DNA from: Streptomyces sp. NBRC 110611
GTDB taxonomy: Bacteria > Actinomycetota > Actinomycetes > Streptomycetales > Streptomycetaceae
Direction: 5' to 3'
DNA length: 64,000 nucleotides
NCBI RefSeq assembly: GCF_001590865.1
Contig: NZ_BBUY01000003.1
Span: forward strand, 547,061 to 611,060
Numbering within the stretch: position 1 is the first letter of the stretch; each line of letters opens with the position of its first letter. The notes below the pieces were generated by a model. That model saw only the letters and a list, made by a program, of their open reading frames with translations, was not told the DNA's origin and did not search any database. A program made the position numbers and the translations under genes. Shown here in pieces: positions 33,468 through 41,984 of the stretch.

Positions 33468-33661
33468 CCACAGGCTCTGCCGTCCGCGAGTGGGTGAAGT
33501 CCAGCTACAGCGGCGCCCAACATGGTAGCGACTGCCTCGAATGGGCTCCCAGCAGCGCCCCCGTCGGCGTCGTCCCCGTACGGGACTCCAAGAACCCCGG
33601 GCCGGAGATCCACTTCTCGACGGAGGCCTGGACGACCTTCGTCCGTCTGGTCCGGCGGTGA
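33464..33661 (+). CDS. DUF397 domain protein (Scr2-like partner)
   Basis: 65 residues, GTG overlapping the regulator's stop by four bases. A complete DUF397 domain: VREWVKSSYSGAQHGSDCLEW and VPVRDSKNPGPEIHFSTEAW with FVRLVR end. Expected to act together with the preceding Scr1-type regulator. Confidence 0.92.
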   Translation: MTTGSAVREWVKSSYSGAQHGSDCLEWAPSSAPVGVVPVRDSKNPGPEIHFSTEAWTTFVRLVRR

Positions 33662-33754
33662 TACGGCATTGGTCCGAGCAAGGGAGCCGGCTCGCGGGAG
33701 CGGCACCCCGGTGCGCTGGACACGGCCACCGAAGCATCCGGCGTCCCTGGGCTG

Positions 33755-34084
33755 GTGAAGAGGGCACTTCAGGTGCTGAGCCGCCACTCGACCTGGCGGG
33801 ACTGGGCCTGGGCCCAGGTCTCCCTCGTGGCGAGCTGGTTCCTCGCGGTTGTCCCCCTCCTGCTGTTCGCGATGGGCCTCTTCGGCATCCTGATGCCGGT
33901 CCTGTGGGACCCGTGGGTCTCCACCTGGGACAACAGCTGGTACGGCTTCATACGGCTGGAGACCGCCCGCTCGGCGAACTGGGCGGCCGGACTCGGCGCA
34001 GTGTGGCTCCTGCTGGGCCTGTGGATCGGACCGTACGCACTGCGCGGCCAGGCCAAGCTGGCGCGAGCGGTACTGGGCCGCTGA
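33755..34084 (+). CDS. Small integral membrane protein, function unknown
   Basis: 109 residues from GTG at 33755 (weak start signal). Three hydrophobic segments: VSLVASWFLAVVPLLLFAMG, a second including GILMPVLW, and ANWAAGLGAVWLLLGLWIG. A Trp-rich N-terminal helix precedes (HSTWRDWAWAQ). The arrangement resembles the membrane half of actinobacterial 'sensor' domains but no kinase follows. Ends before a terminator shared with the convergent YceI gene. Confidence 0.75.
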   Translation: MKRALQVLSRHSTWRDWAWAQVSLVASWFLAVVPLLLFAMGLFGILMPVLWDPWVSTWDNSWYGFIRLETARSANWAAGLGAVWLLLGLWIGPYALRGQAKLARAVLGR

Positions 34085-34089
34085 TGCCC

Positions 34090-34123
34090 GAGGGACCCCG
34101 CGGCGCTTTCCAGGGGTCCCCTC
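34090..34123. terminator. Hairpin between convergent genes
   Basis: Stem gagggacccc / ggggtcccctc with one bulged base, followed by cgtaat; lies between stops at 34084 and 34144. Confidence 0.65.
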
Positions 34124-34143
34124 GTAATCGGGCCCGCTGTCGC

Positions 34144-34992
34144 TCAGCCCATCGGCAAGGCGTCGCCCTGCACCGCCTGTACGTCCAGTTCGACCTTCAG
34201 GGTGGTGCCGATGGCGGCGATGCCGGCGGCTACGACCTGGTTGTAGTTCATTTTGAAGTCCTCGCGGTGCAGTTCGGTCGTGGCGCGGAAGGCGGCGCGG
34301 GTGCCGCCCCACGGGTCCGGGCCGGTGCCGAGGTAGCTCAGGTCGAGGTCCACCGGGCGGCTGACGCCGCGCAGGGACAGTTCGCCGTGCACCGTCCAGC
34401 GGTCCGGGCCGGCCGGTGACAGGCCCGTGCTGCGGTAGGTGATGTGCGGGTACGCCTCGATGTCGAGGAAGTCCTCGTTGCGGAGGTGCCCGTCCCGCAT
34501 GCCGTTGCCGGTGTCGATCGAGGCGGCGGCGATGACCGCCTCGACCCGGGACTGGGCCAGGTCCTCGGCGATGTCGATCCGGCCGCTGAACTCGGCGAAT
34601 CGGCCGCGCACGCTGGAGATCCCCAGGTGCTGGGCGACGGCGGCCACGGTCGAGTGCATGGGGTCGATGGTCCATGGACCCGGCGGTGGCAGTTCGGCTC
34701 CGCCCTGGCGGGCCAGTACGACGGTGCCCACGTCCATCCGGCCGCTCGCCGTCACGATCGCGCTGGACGCGGCCGGCGCATAGCCCACGGCCGTCACGAT
34801 GACCGTGTACGGGCCGGCGGGCAGCGGCTGCGTGGTGCGGAGGGCGCCGTCCTCGTCCGCCGTCGCGCGCAGCACCTGCGTGCCCGTCATGTCGGTGACG
34901 GTCAGTACGGCGTGCTGGACGGCCCAGCCGTCCCGCGTGCGGACCTGCGCCCTGACGCCCGCAGTTCCCGCTCCCGCGCCCGTCGAATCCAC
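34144..34992 (-). CDS. YceI family protein with N-terminal carboxypeptidase-regulatory-like domain
   Basis: 282 residues from GTG at 34992. Residues ~10-95 form an Ig-like carboxypeptidase-regulatory domain (VRAQVRTRDGWAVQHAVLTV, TTQPLPAGPYTVIVTAVGY). Residues ~105-282 are a YceI lipocalin-like barrel (GPWTIDPMHSTVAAVAQHL, GRFAEFSGRIDIAEDL, FLDIEAYPHITYRSTGL, VHGELSLRGVSRPVDLDL). YceI proteins bind isoprenoid-type lipids. There is no signal peptide, so it is probably cytoplasmic. It lies downstream of an MFS exporter with three domains of the same Ig-like type. Confidence 0.88.
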   Translation of the reverse strand: MDSTGAGAGTAGVRAQVRTRDGWAVQHAVLTVTDMTGTQVLRATADEDGALRTTQPLPAGPYTVIVTAVGYAPAASSAIVTASGRMDVGTVVLARQGGAELPPPGPWTIDPMHSTVAAVAQHLGISSVRGRFAEFSGRIDIAEDLAQSRVEAVIAAASIDTGNGMRDGHLRNEDFLDIEAYPHITYRSTGLSPAGPDRWTVHGELSLRGVSRPVDLDLSYLGTGPDPWGGTRAAFRATTELHREDFKMNYNQVVAAGIAAIGTTLKVELDVQAVQGDALPMG

Positions 34993-35096
34993 TGCTGCTC
35001 CTGTGTGTCGCTTGCCTCGTGTGTGTCGGGCTCCGGGCGGCGGCGGGCAGGCCGTCCCCTGCCTGTGCGCCGCGCCGCCGCCGGAGCCCTGGTGCC

Positions 35097-35135
35097 GGGC
35101 CGGGGCGCGTCTCCGCTCGACGCGCGCCCCGGCCC
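35097..35135 (-). terminator. GC-rich hairpin downstream of the MFS gene
   Basis: Stem gggccggggcgcgt / acgcgcgccccggccc with a two-base bulge; lies between the MFS stop (35172) and the YceI start (34992). It may attenuate rather than stop read-through. Confidence 0.6.
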
Positions 35136-35171
35136 GGGGCTGTGGTGCTCCCGGAGAGGGAGCCGTCCGGG

Positions 35172-37826
35172 TCAGTCCCCGGGGTGGGCGAGGTCGATGT
35201 CGTGGGCGTCGACCCCGCTTGCGTCGACCGCCAGGCCGGTGGCGACCGGCGGGTAGCCGCTCGCGATGACCGTGTAGTCGCCCGCGTCCAGGTCGGTGAA
35301 GGCGTACGCACCGTCCTCGCCGGTCGTGGACGTCGCCACGACATTGCCCGCCGCGTCCACCAGCGTCACCCGCGCATCGGCCAGCGGCTGCGGGCTCCCG
35401 TCGCGGCCGCCCGCCCGTACCGTGCCCTGCACCCGCGCGCCGGACAGCAGCTCGACCTCGATATGGGTCGTGCCCTGGCCGCCGACCTCGATCGGCAGCG
35501 CCGCCGGGCGGTGGTGGGCGGCGTTCACCGCGAGGGTGAAGGTGCCGGGCGCCAGCTCGTCGAAGGCGAAGTAGCCCTCGGCGCTGGTCTTCCCGGTGGC
35601 CAGCACCTCCCCGCGTACGTCGGTGACCACGACCATCGCCCCGTCGACCGGCTCGCCGGCCGCCGCGCTGCGGACCTGGCCGGCGAGGCCGCTGGTGCCG
35701 CTGAGCAGGATGTCGTAGCTGTGCGGCTGGTCGCCGACGACGACCGTGGCGGCCTGCGGCTGGTGCCCGTCGGCCGCGGCGATCAGGACGTACGAGCCGG
35801 CGCCGGGGGCGGTGAGCGCGTACGAGCCGTTGGCCTGGGCGACCACGCGGGCCAGCTGACGTCCGCTGAGCGAGATCAGCGTCACCGCGGAGCGCGGGAC
35901 GGGGTTGCCGTCCGCGTTACGGACGAAGCCGTGGACGGACGGGCCGGAGGGGTCGGGCGGGGTGCCGTTTCCGGTGTCGGCCGAGGCGTACGCCTGGAGC
36001 GACTGCGACGGCAGTCGTGCCGGCTGCGCCCAGGACGGCGGGGTCTTCGTGCCCTTCGTGCCCTCGTCGCCGTACGGCTCCGGATCCGAGTGGTCCGAGA
36101 CGGCCGTAGCTCCCACCAGGGCGGGCTCCCGCTCGCCATAGGCCTCATGAGCGGCGGGAGCGCCGGGACCCGCGTTCTCCGCATTGCCCTGCACACTGCC
36201 CTGGGCAGCACCCTGTTCGCTGCTCTGGGCCAGGCCGCCGCGCGTCTTCAGCGCCACCTCCTTGATGAACAGGGTGAGGAGGAAGGCGAGCAGCGCGCAG
36301 GGCGCCGCGTACAGGAACACATCGCCGACGCCGTGCCCGTAGGCGCTCTCCATGACGGTGCGCAGCGGCGCCGGGAGGGCGTCCAGGTCCGGGATGCCGC
36401 CGCCGCTGGTGCCCCCGCCGTGCGCGGCGGCCTGAGCGGCCCGGGGGCCGAGTTCGGCCAGCCCGTCCTTGACGTAGTGGGTGACGCGGTTGGCGAGCAC
36501 CGCACCGAGCGCCGAGACGCCCACCGCACCACCGAGGGAGCGGAAGAAGGTGACGACGGAGGAGGCCGAACCGAGGTCTTCCGGGGCCACCTGGTTCTGG
36601 GTGGCCAGGACCAGGTTCTGCATCATCATGCCGATGCCGAGGCCCATCAGCGCCATGAAGATCGCGATGTGCCAGTACTCGGTGTCGTAACGGATGGTGC
36701 CCAGCAGGCCCAGGCCGGCGGTCAGCAGCGCGCCGCCGGAGACCAGCCACGCCTTCCAGCGTCCGGTCTTGGTGATGATCTGGCCCGAGACGGTGGAGGA
36801 GACGAACAGCCCGCCGATCATCGGGATGGTCATGATCCCGGACATCGTCGGCGACTTGTCGCGCGCCAGCTGGAAGTACTGGCTGAAGAACACGGTGCCG
36901 GTGAACATCGCGATACCGACGAACAGCGAGGCGGCCGAGGCGAGGGTGATCGTCGGGTTGCGGAACAGCCGCAGCGGGATGATCGGCTCCTTGGCCTTGG
37001 CCTCGACGAGGACGAAGACCGCGCCGAGCAGCACCGCGCCGCCGACCATCGCGAGGGTCTGCCAGGACAGCCAGTCGTACTTGTCGCCGGCCAGCGTCAC
37101 CCACACCAGCAGCAGCGAGACCGCCGCGGTGATGAAGAACGCGCCCGCCCAGTCGACCCTGACGCCCTCGCGCCTGACGACGGGCAGCTTCAGGGTCTTC
37201 TGCAGCACGATCAGCGCGATGACCGCGAAGGGCACGCCGACGTAGAAGCACCAGCGCCAGCCGAGCCAGCTGGTGTCGGTGATCACGCCGCCGAGCAGCG
37301 GGCCGCCGACCGTGGCGACGGCGAACACCGCGCCGAGGTAGCCGCTGTACCGGCCGCGCTCGCGCGGCGAGATCATCGCGGCCATGACGATCTGGGCCAG
37401 GGCGGACAGCCCGCCCACGCCTATGCCCTGCACCACGCGGCAGGCGATCAGCATGCCGGTGTTCTGCGACAGCCCGGCGACCACCGAGCCGGCGACGTAA
37501 ATGATCAGTGCGACCTGCACCAGCAGCTTCTTGCTGAACAGGTCGGAGAGCTTGCCCCACAGCGGTGTGGAAGCCGTCATCGCCAGCAGCGACGCCGTGA
37601 CCACCCACGTGTACGCGCTCTGCCCGCCCTCCAGGTCATGGATGATCTCCGGCAGCGCGTTCGACACGATCGTCGACGAGAGAATGGCGACGAACATGCC
37701 GAGCAGCAGCCCGGACAGCGCCTCCATGATATGACGGTGCGTCATGGGCGCCCCGTTGGAGGGGCCGTGGCCGCCTCCATGCTTGGCGTGGCCGCCCCGC
37801 ACACCGGCTGGTGTGGTCGTAGCCAT
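35172..37826 (-). CDS. DHA2-type MFS exporter fused to three carboxypeptidase-regulatory-like domains
   Basis: 884 residues from ATG at 37826 (AAGGAA upstream). Residues ~30-535 are a 14-segment DHA2 exporter (SSTIVSNALPEIIHDL in TM1, GKLSDLFSKKLLVQVAL, TVGGPLLGGVITD motif C). A Ser/Gly/Pro-rich linker leads to three tandem Ig-like repeats (~640-884), e.g. VHGFVRNADGNPVPRSAVTL, LAGQVRSAAAGEPVDGAMVV and VQGTVRAGGRDGSPQPLADA. With an even number of helices these would face the cytoplasm, which is odd for such domains. The marR gene lies 68 bases upstream on the same strand. Confidence 0.92.
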   Translation of the reverse strand: MATTTPAGVRGGHAKHGGGHGPSNGAPMTHRHIMEALSGLLLGMFVAILSSTIVSNALPEIIHDLEGGQSAYTWVVTASLLAMTASTPLWGKLSDLFSKKLLVQVALIIYVAGSVVAGLSQNTGMLIACRVVQGIGVGGLSALAQIVMAAMISPRERGRYSGYLGAVFAVATVGGPLLGGVITDTSWLGWRWCFYVGVPFAVIALIVLQKTLKLPVVRREGVRVDWAGAFFITAAVSLLLVWVTLAGDKYDWLSWQTLAMVGGAVLLGAVFVLVEAKAKEPIIPLRLFRNPTITLASAASLFVGIAMFTGTVFFSQYFQLARDKSPTMSGIMTIPMIGGLFVSSTVSGQIITKTGRWKAWLVSGGALLTAGLGLLGTIRYDTEYWHIAIFMALMGLGIGMMMQNLVLATQNQVAPEDLGSASSVVTFFRSLGGAVGVSALGAVLANRVTHYVKDGLAELGPRAAQAAAHGGGTSGGGIPDLDALPAPLRTVMESAYGHGVGDVFLYAAPCALLAFLLTLFIKEVALKTRGGLAQSSEQGAAQGSVQGNAENAGPGAPAAHEAYGEREPALVGATAVSDHSDPEPYGDEGTKGTKTPPSWAQPARLPSQSLQAYASADTGNGTPPDPSGPSVHGFVRNADGNPVPRSAVTLISLSGRQLARVVAQANGSYALTAPGAGSYVLIAAADGHQPQAATVVVGDQPHSYDILLSGTSGLAGQVRSAAAGEPVDGAMVVVTDVRGEVLATGKTSAEGYFAFDELAPGTFTLAVNAAHHRPAALPIEVGGQGTTHIEVELLSGARVQGTVRAGGRDGSPQPLADARVTLVDAAGNVVATSTTGEDGAYAFTDLDAGDYTVIASGYPPVATGLAVDASGVDAHDIDLAHPGD

Positions 37827-37894
37827 GTCGTTCCTTTTCGTTCCTCGGGTGTACGGGTCTGTGCGGCCTTACGGGTCAGTCCGTCTTCACGGGG

Positions 37895-38449
37895 TCAGTC
37901 CGTCGGAGCAAGGGTGGTTCGGCTGTCGTGCGTCGCCCGGGGGTCGGGGACGTGGTGGTGTGCTCCCCGGGGCCGGCAGTCGCCAAAGCTCGTACGGAGC
38001 CGTGCCAGCAGCGCGTTGAGGCACCCGATGTCGTCATCGGTCCAGTCGCTCAAGTACCGTGCCAGCGCGGCCGTATAGCGCTCGGCGAGCTCGCCGAGGA
38101 GCTCCCGGCCGCTCGGGGTCAGCCGCAGCAGCCGCGACCGCCGGTCCTCGGGATCGGCCTTCCGCTCGACCCACCCGCGCTCACACACATGCGCGACGTG
38201 CCGGCTGGTCACGGACGTGTCGATCGCCAGCAGCTCGGCCAGCTGACTCATCCGCATCTCGCCGTGCCGGTCGAGGAGCGTCAGCACACCGGCCGAGGCG
38301 GGCGGGCAGTCCTGCGGCAGGATCCGCCCCATCTCGCGCTTGACGGCTCCGATGGCGCTGAGTTGCCGTGCCAGCTCCTCGTACTGACTGTGGGCGGCCA
38401 CGGGCTCCTCCAGGCATCCCTGCACGCGTACATCCCTGCGCGCAGGCAT
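37895..38449 (-). CDS. MarR family transcriptional regulator
   Basis: 184 residues from ATG at 38449; the longer frame would read through the operator region and is rejected. Winged-helix MarR fold: RQLSAIGAVKREMGRILPQD, then GVLTLLDRHGEMRMSQLAELL, recognition region DTSVTSRHVAHVCERGWVER and wing DPEDRRSRLLRLTPSGRELL. Two matching operators lie just upstream, and the MFS exporter gene follows, so it likely represses itself and the exporter until a drug ligand binds. The C-terminal ~25 residues are His/Arg/Thr-rich and probably disordered. Confidence 0.9.
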   Translation of the reverse strand: MPARRDVRVQGCLEEPVAAHSQYEELARQLSAIGAVKREMGRILPQDCPPASAGVLTLLDRHGEMRMSQLAELLAIDTSVTSRHVAHVCERGWVERKADPEDRRSRLLRLTPSGRELLGELAERYTAALARYLSDWTDDDIGCLNALLARLRTSFGDCRPRGAHHHVPDPRATHDSRTTLAPTD

Positions 38450-38469
38450 GCACACTCTTGCTCTCTTCG

Positions 38470-38511
38470 TTGCTTGAAGCAACCATAAGCAAGGTTGGTT
38501 GCTGAAGGCAA
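38470..38511. promoter_or_regulatory. Two MarR-type operators
   Basis: TTGCTTGAAGCAA (38470-38482; the arms extend to GTTGCTT/AAGCAAC) and TTGCTGAAGGCAA (38499-38511) are near-identical 13-bp palindromes 29 bp apart, 21 bases upstream of the marR start. Confidence 0.65.
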
Positions 38512-38638
38512 ACGATTCGGTGTCCTGTGCAGGTAAAAATCCGACAAAGTGCCCAGGGCTTCCGCTGGGCCGCACGGCCCGTTCTCCCAAGGGCCCCAGG
38601 GGTGCCCCCGGCCCCCTGGTTCGCTAGGGTCCTCCCCC

Positions 38639-38860
38639 ATGGCGACCAACCCGCAGAACCAGGCCGAGGGCAACTACGACCCGGCGGGCAGCACGCAGAT
38701 GTTCCGCGCCTTCGTCGACGAGGGCAGCACCCCCCAGGCCGCCGGCGGCCGCCGCGCCCCGGCCCCTCAGCAGTCGGCCGGCCCGCGCGTGGGCATCATC
38801 CTGGGCGTCATCGTGGCCATCCTGGCCGTTGCGGGCGCGGTGTGGCTGGCGCTTTCCTGA
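38639..38860 (+). CDS. Small tail-anchored membrane protein, function unknown
   Basis: 73 residues from ATG at 38639. A hydrophilic N-terminus (NPQNQAEGNYDPAGSTQMFR) is followed by an Ala/Pro/Arg linker and one C-terminal membrane helix (VGIILGVIVAILAVAGAVWL). No ribosome binding site is present; TAGGGT ends ten bases before the ATG, suggesting a leaderless transcript from a -10 element there. No family function known. Confidence 0.75.
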   Translation: MATNPQNQAEGNYDPAGSTQMFRAFVDEGSTPQAAGGRRAPAPQQSAGPRVGIILGVIVAILAVAGAVWLALS

Positions 38861-39009
38861 TCAGCCTGGAACAGGGCGTAGGCCGTGGGATGTAGGTGCG
38901 GCTGGTCCTCTCCGCCGATGCCACGGGCCGATCAACCTTCCTAGGCTCGGAACAGCCGGGGCGACCAACCCGAGGCCCGACCCCGAGCCCGAGCCCAGGA
39001 GGAGATCCA

Positions 39010-39834
39010 GTGATCGCAGTGACCGGTGCCACCGGCAATGTCGGCCGCGCCCTTGTCGGGCGTCTCGCCGCCGCGGGCCGGCCCGTGCGGGCGGTGAGCC
39101 GTAACCCGGAGGGCGCCGCGCTGCCCCCGGGGGTGGAGGTGGCGCGTCCCGAATCGGCCGGGCTCTTCGACGGGGCGTCGAAGCTCTTCCTCCACGTGCA
39201 GGCGGCCGAGGGCCGTATCGGCGCCGTCCTCGACGCGGCCCGCGCCGCCGGCGTACGGCACGTCGTCCTGCTCTCCTCGGGAATCATCCAGGAAGGCGCC
39301 GACGAGACCCACCCCATCCATGTGACGCATGCGCGGGCCGAGCAGCTGGTCCGGGACAGCGGTCTGGAGTGGACCTTCCTGCGCCCCAACGCGTTCTCCG
39401 TCAACGCCCTCCAGTGGGCCGGGCAGATCCGCGCGGGCGACACCGTGCGCGGCCCCTTCGCGGACGCCGTCAGCGCGCCGATCCACGAGGATGACATCGC
39501 CGCCGTGGCCGAGCGCGCCCTCCTCGACGACGGACACATCGGTGCGGCGCACCGGCTCACCGGGCCCGAGGCGGTGACCCACGCGGGGCAGATCGCGGCC
39601 ATCGGGCGGGCGCTCGGCCGGGATCTGACCTACGTGGAGGTGCAGGGGGAAGAGGCGGAGGCCGCTTTCCTCCCGCATGTGCCGAAGGAGGCCGTGCGGG
39701 CCTTGCTGAAGTCCTTCGCGGCGATGGTCGGTACCGAACCCGAGATCACGTCCACGGTCGAGGAGATCACGGGGCGCCCGGCGCGTACGTTCGCCGCGTG
39801 GGCCGAGGACCACCGGGCGGATTTCGCGGCCTGA
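39010..39834 (+). CDS. NmrA/SDR-type NAD(P)-binding oxidoreductase
   Basis: 274 residues from GTG at 39010 with AGGAGGAG upstream; the frame extends earlier without a signal. Rossmann dinucleotide-binding motif VTGATGNVGRALVGRL opens the protein and VVLLSSGIIQEG marks the SDR core. The Tyr-x-x-x-Lys pair of classical SDRs is absent, as usual for NmrA/azoreductase-like atypical SDRs. C-terminal part FLPHVPKEAVRALLKSFAAM is family-typical. Substrate not predictable. Confidence 0.9.
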   Translation: MIAVTGATGNVGRALVGRLAAAGRPVRAVSRNPEGAALPPGVEVARPESAGLFDGASKLFLHVQAAEGRIGAVLDAARAAGVRHVVLLSSGIIQEGADETHPIHVTHARAEQLVRDSGLEWTFLRPNAFSVNALQWAGQIRAGDTVRGPFADAVSAPIHEDDIAAVAERALLDDGHIGAAHRLTGPEAVTHAGQIAAIGRALGRDLTYVEVQGEEAEAAFLPHVPKEAVRALLKSFAAMVGTEPEITSTVEEITGRPARTFAAWAEDHRADFAA

Positions 39835-39844
39835 GCCGAGCCGG

Positions 39845-39889
39845 CCGGCCGCTGAGCCGCGAGCCGACCGGCCGCTGAGCCGCGAGCCG
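39845..39889. repeat. Tandem duplication of a 22-23-bp unit
   Basis: Two copies of ccggccgctgagccgcgagc plus two to three more bases directly follow the oxidoreductase stop codon; a third partial copy overlaps 39841-39850. Confidence 0.75.
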
Positions 39890-39905
39890 CTGGGCGGCCG
39901 GCCGT

Positions 39906-40349
39906 TCAGCGGGCAGTGGGTGCGGAGAGGGGGACGGGGGCGGTGACGGGGGCGTCCTGGGCCTGGGCGCGGCGGTAGAAGTCGAACTGGGTCACCCCGT
40001 TGTAGCCGTAGCTCTCGGGGTGCAGTTCGTGGAGTGCGACGCCGGAACGGGGGAGGGGGCCGAGGACGTTCGACAGCAGTTCACCGGCGGCGGCGATGAA
40101 GTCGGCCTTCTCCGTGGCGCTGTTGGTCCCCGCGGTGATGCCGGCCTCCACGTGCGCGTCGCGTGCGCCGGTCAGGGGCTCACCGCCGATGAAGTAGCGG
40201 CCCGGCGGGACGAGGTCGAGGTGGACGATGGTGCGCGCGCTGGACTTGCGGAGGACCGAGACCGCCAGCCGGGTCAGGCCATCGGCGAGGGCGCGCTGGG
40301 CGTCGGCCGGCAGGTCGGGGTCGGTGATGGTGACGCGGAAGTACGGCAT
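39906..40349 (-). CDS. Tautomerase (4-oxalocrotonate tautomerase/MIF superfamily)
   Basis: 147 residues from ATG at 40349 with GAGGAG upstream. The second residue is Pro (MPYFRVTITDPDLPADAQ), which becomes the catalytic N-terminal Pro1 after Met removal. Two tautomerase-like halves are seen, the second with IVHLDLVPPGRYFIGGEPL and HVEAGITAGTNSATEKADFIAA spread across it. Divergent from a LysR regulator 138 bases away, so it is the likely target of that regulator. Confidence 0.88.
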   Translation of the reverse strand: MPYFRVTITDPDLPADAQRALADGLTRLAVSVLRKSSARTIVHLDLVPPGRYFIGGEPLTGARDAHVEAGITAGTNSATEKADFIAAAGELLSNVLGPLPRSGVALHELHPESYGYNGVTQFDFYRRAQAQDAPVTAPVPLSAPTAR

Positions 40350-40464
40350 GTCTCTCCTCTGTCCTCTGTTCCTGTGCCGGAGCCGGCGGTACGGAGGACC
40401 GGGCCGGCGGGCGGGTAGGAAGCAAGCGTCGCCGGGCTGCCACTATAGATCCAACGCATAGCTG

Positions 40465-40478
40465 TCATACGTATATGA
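40465..40478. promoter_or_regulatory. Candidate LysR-type operator
   Basis: TCATA-CGTA-TATGA (T-N12-A geometry, arms TCATA/TATGA) ends nine bases before the lysR start in the divergent tautomerase/lysR promoter region. Confidence 0.45.
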
Positions 40479-40487
40479 GGCGGCCTC

Positions 40488-41360
40488 ATGACCGTGAACC
40501 TTCCCCAGCTGAGGGCCTTTCTCGCCGTGGTTGACGCGGGCGGCTTCAGCGCGGCCGCCGTGGAGCTGGGTATGAGCCAGTCCGCGGTGTCGCACGCCGT
40601 CGCCTCCCTGGAACGGGAGTTGGCCGCCCCGCTGCTGGTCCGTGCCAACCCGGCCCGGGCCACGGCACTCGGGCAGCAGGTCCTGCCGCACGCCCGCACC
40701 GCGCTCGCGGGGGCCCGGGCCGTGGAGCAGATCGCGGCCGAAGCCACCGAGACCCTGACCGGCACTGTGCGGTTGGCCGCCACGCCAACGGTCTGCCAGG
40801 GCCTGATCCCGGTTCTGCTCCGGCACTGGCGCGAGGACCAGCCGCGCATCACGTTGCGGGTCTTCGAGGGCGACAGCGCGGAGGTGTCGTCCTGGCTGGA
40901 CGACGGGACCGCCGACGCCGCGGTTCTCATCGACCCTCCGCCCGGCCCCGGCATCCAGCTCGCCCTGGACCACTACCGGGCCTTGCTGCCGCGGGACCAC
41001 CCGCTGGCGGATGAGCCGTCCGTCGACATCCGTGACCTGGAGGACGACCAGTTCCTGATCTCGCCCAACGGCTGTGAAGCCCGCATCCGCGCGATCCACG
41101 ATCTGGCCGGGCTGCGCTTCACACCGACTCACCGGGTACGGGATCTGGCGACCCTGATCAGCATGGTGCAGGCCGGTCTCGGTGTGACCATCCTGTCCGA
41201 GGTCTCGTGCTCCCTGATCCCCGACGATCTGGTGCTGGTGCCGCTGGAGCCCCGGACCTCGCGTCGCCTCGTCCTCACCGGGCCGCCGGCCCGCCCCTGG
41301 CATCCCGCGATCCGCACCTTGGCCGAGTCGGCCGTCGGCCGGCTGGCCCGGATGCCGTAA
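40488..41360 (+). CDS. LysR family transcriptional regulator
   Basis: 290 residues from ATG at 40488. N-terminal winged HTH (LPQLRAFLAVVDAGGFSAAA, ELGMSQSAVSHAVASLEREL) and a periplasmic-binding-like effector domain (TGTVRLAATPTVCQGLIPVLL, LATLISMVQAGLGVTILSE). Normal length for the family. The divergent tautomerase gene is its probable target; coinducer unknown. Confidence 0.93.
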   Translation: MTVNLPQLRAFLAVVDAGGFSAAAVELGMSQSAVSHAVASLERELAAPLLVRANPARATALGQQVLPHARTALAGARAVEQIAAEATETLTGTVRLAATPTVCQGLIPVLLRHWREDQPRITLRVFEGDSAEVSSWLDDGTADAAVLIDPPPGPGIQLALDHYRALLPRDHPLADEPSVDIRDLEDDQFLISPNGCEARIRAIHDLAGLRFTPTHRVRDLATLISMVQAGLGVTILSEVSCSLIPDDLVLVPLEPRTSRRLVLTGPPARPWHPAIRTLAESAVGRLARMP

Positions 41361-41405
41361 GCGCCGACGAAGGGTGCGAAGGGTGCGTCGAAGGGGGCCC
41401 GGTGC

Positions 41406-41894
41406 CTATGGCGCGGCGTCAGCGTCGTCGTCGGCGGCGGCCTGTAGTGCTGCGAGGTCGATCTTCTTCATCCCGAACATGGCCTTCATGGCGCGGGCGG
41501 CACGCTCCTGGTCCGGATCGTTCAGCAGGTCCGCCATATCGCCCGGTGCGACCTGCCAGGACAGGCCGTATTTGTCCTTGAGCCAGCCGCAGGGGCCCTC
41601 CTCGCCGCCTTCGGAGAGCTTGGTCCAGTAGTAGTCGATCTCGTCCTGGTCGGCGCAGTTGATCAGCAGCGAGACCGCTTCGTTGAAGGCGAACTCGGGG
41701 CCGCCGTTGAGCGCGGTGTACGGCTGGCCGTCGAGCTCGAACTCCACGGTCAGTACGGTGCCGGCCGGGCGTGGGCCCGCCGCGTTGTAGTAGGTGACGT
41801 TCGTGATCTTCGAGTTCGGGAACACCGAGCAGTAGAACGCGGCGGCTTCCTTGCCCTGGGTGTCGAACCAGAGGTTGGGGGTGATCTTCGGCAT
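41406..41894 (-). CDS. VOC superfamily protein (PhnB/3-demethylubiquinone-methyltransferase-like fold)
   Basis: 162 residues from ATG at 41894 with AGGGAGAAG upstream. It opens PKITPNLWFDTQGKEAAAFY, then TVEFELDGQPYTALNGGPEF, DQDEIDYYWTKLSEGGEEG and CGWLKDKYGLSWQVAP, the signature of this VOC subgroup. Glyoxalase-fold proteins of this type have no proven reaction in streptomycetes. Stands alone. Confidence 0.9.
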   Translation of the reverse strand: MPKITPNLWFDTQGKEAAAFYCSVFPNSKITNVTYYNAAGPRPAGTVLTVEFELDGQPYTALNGGPEFAFNEAVSLLINCADQDEIDYYWTKLSEGGEEGPCGWLKDKYGLSWQVAPGDMADLLNDPDQERAARAMKAMFGMKKIDLAALQAAADDDADAAP

Positions 41895-41984
41895 TTCTTC
41901 TCCCTGTGCCGGAGGCTGGCCGGGTCCTGTGCCGGCAACGGTGGCGTGTGCTGCCTCTCCGTAGACCGTGGCACCGGCCGGGCG

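Noticed and set aside
35019-38078. 1019-codon plus-strand frame opposite the MFS exporter and MarR genes
   Set aside because: Antisense artefact of high GC; the minus-strand genes have membrane segments, HTH motifs and start signals.
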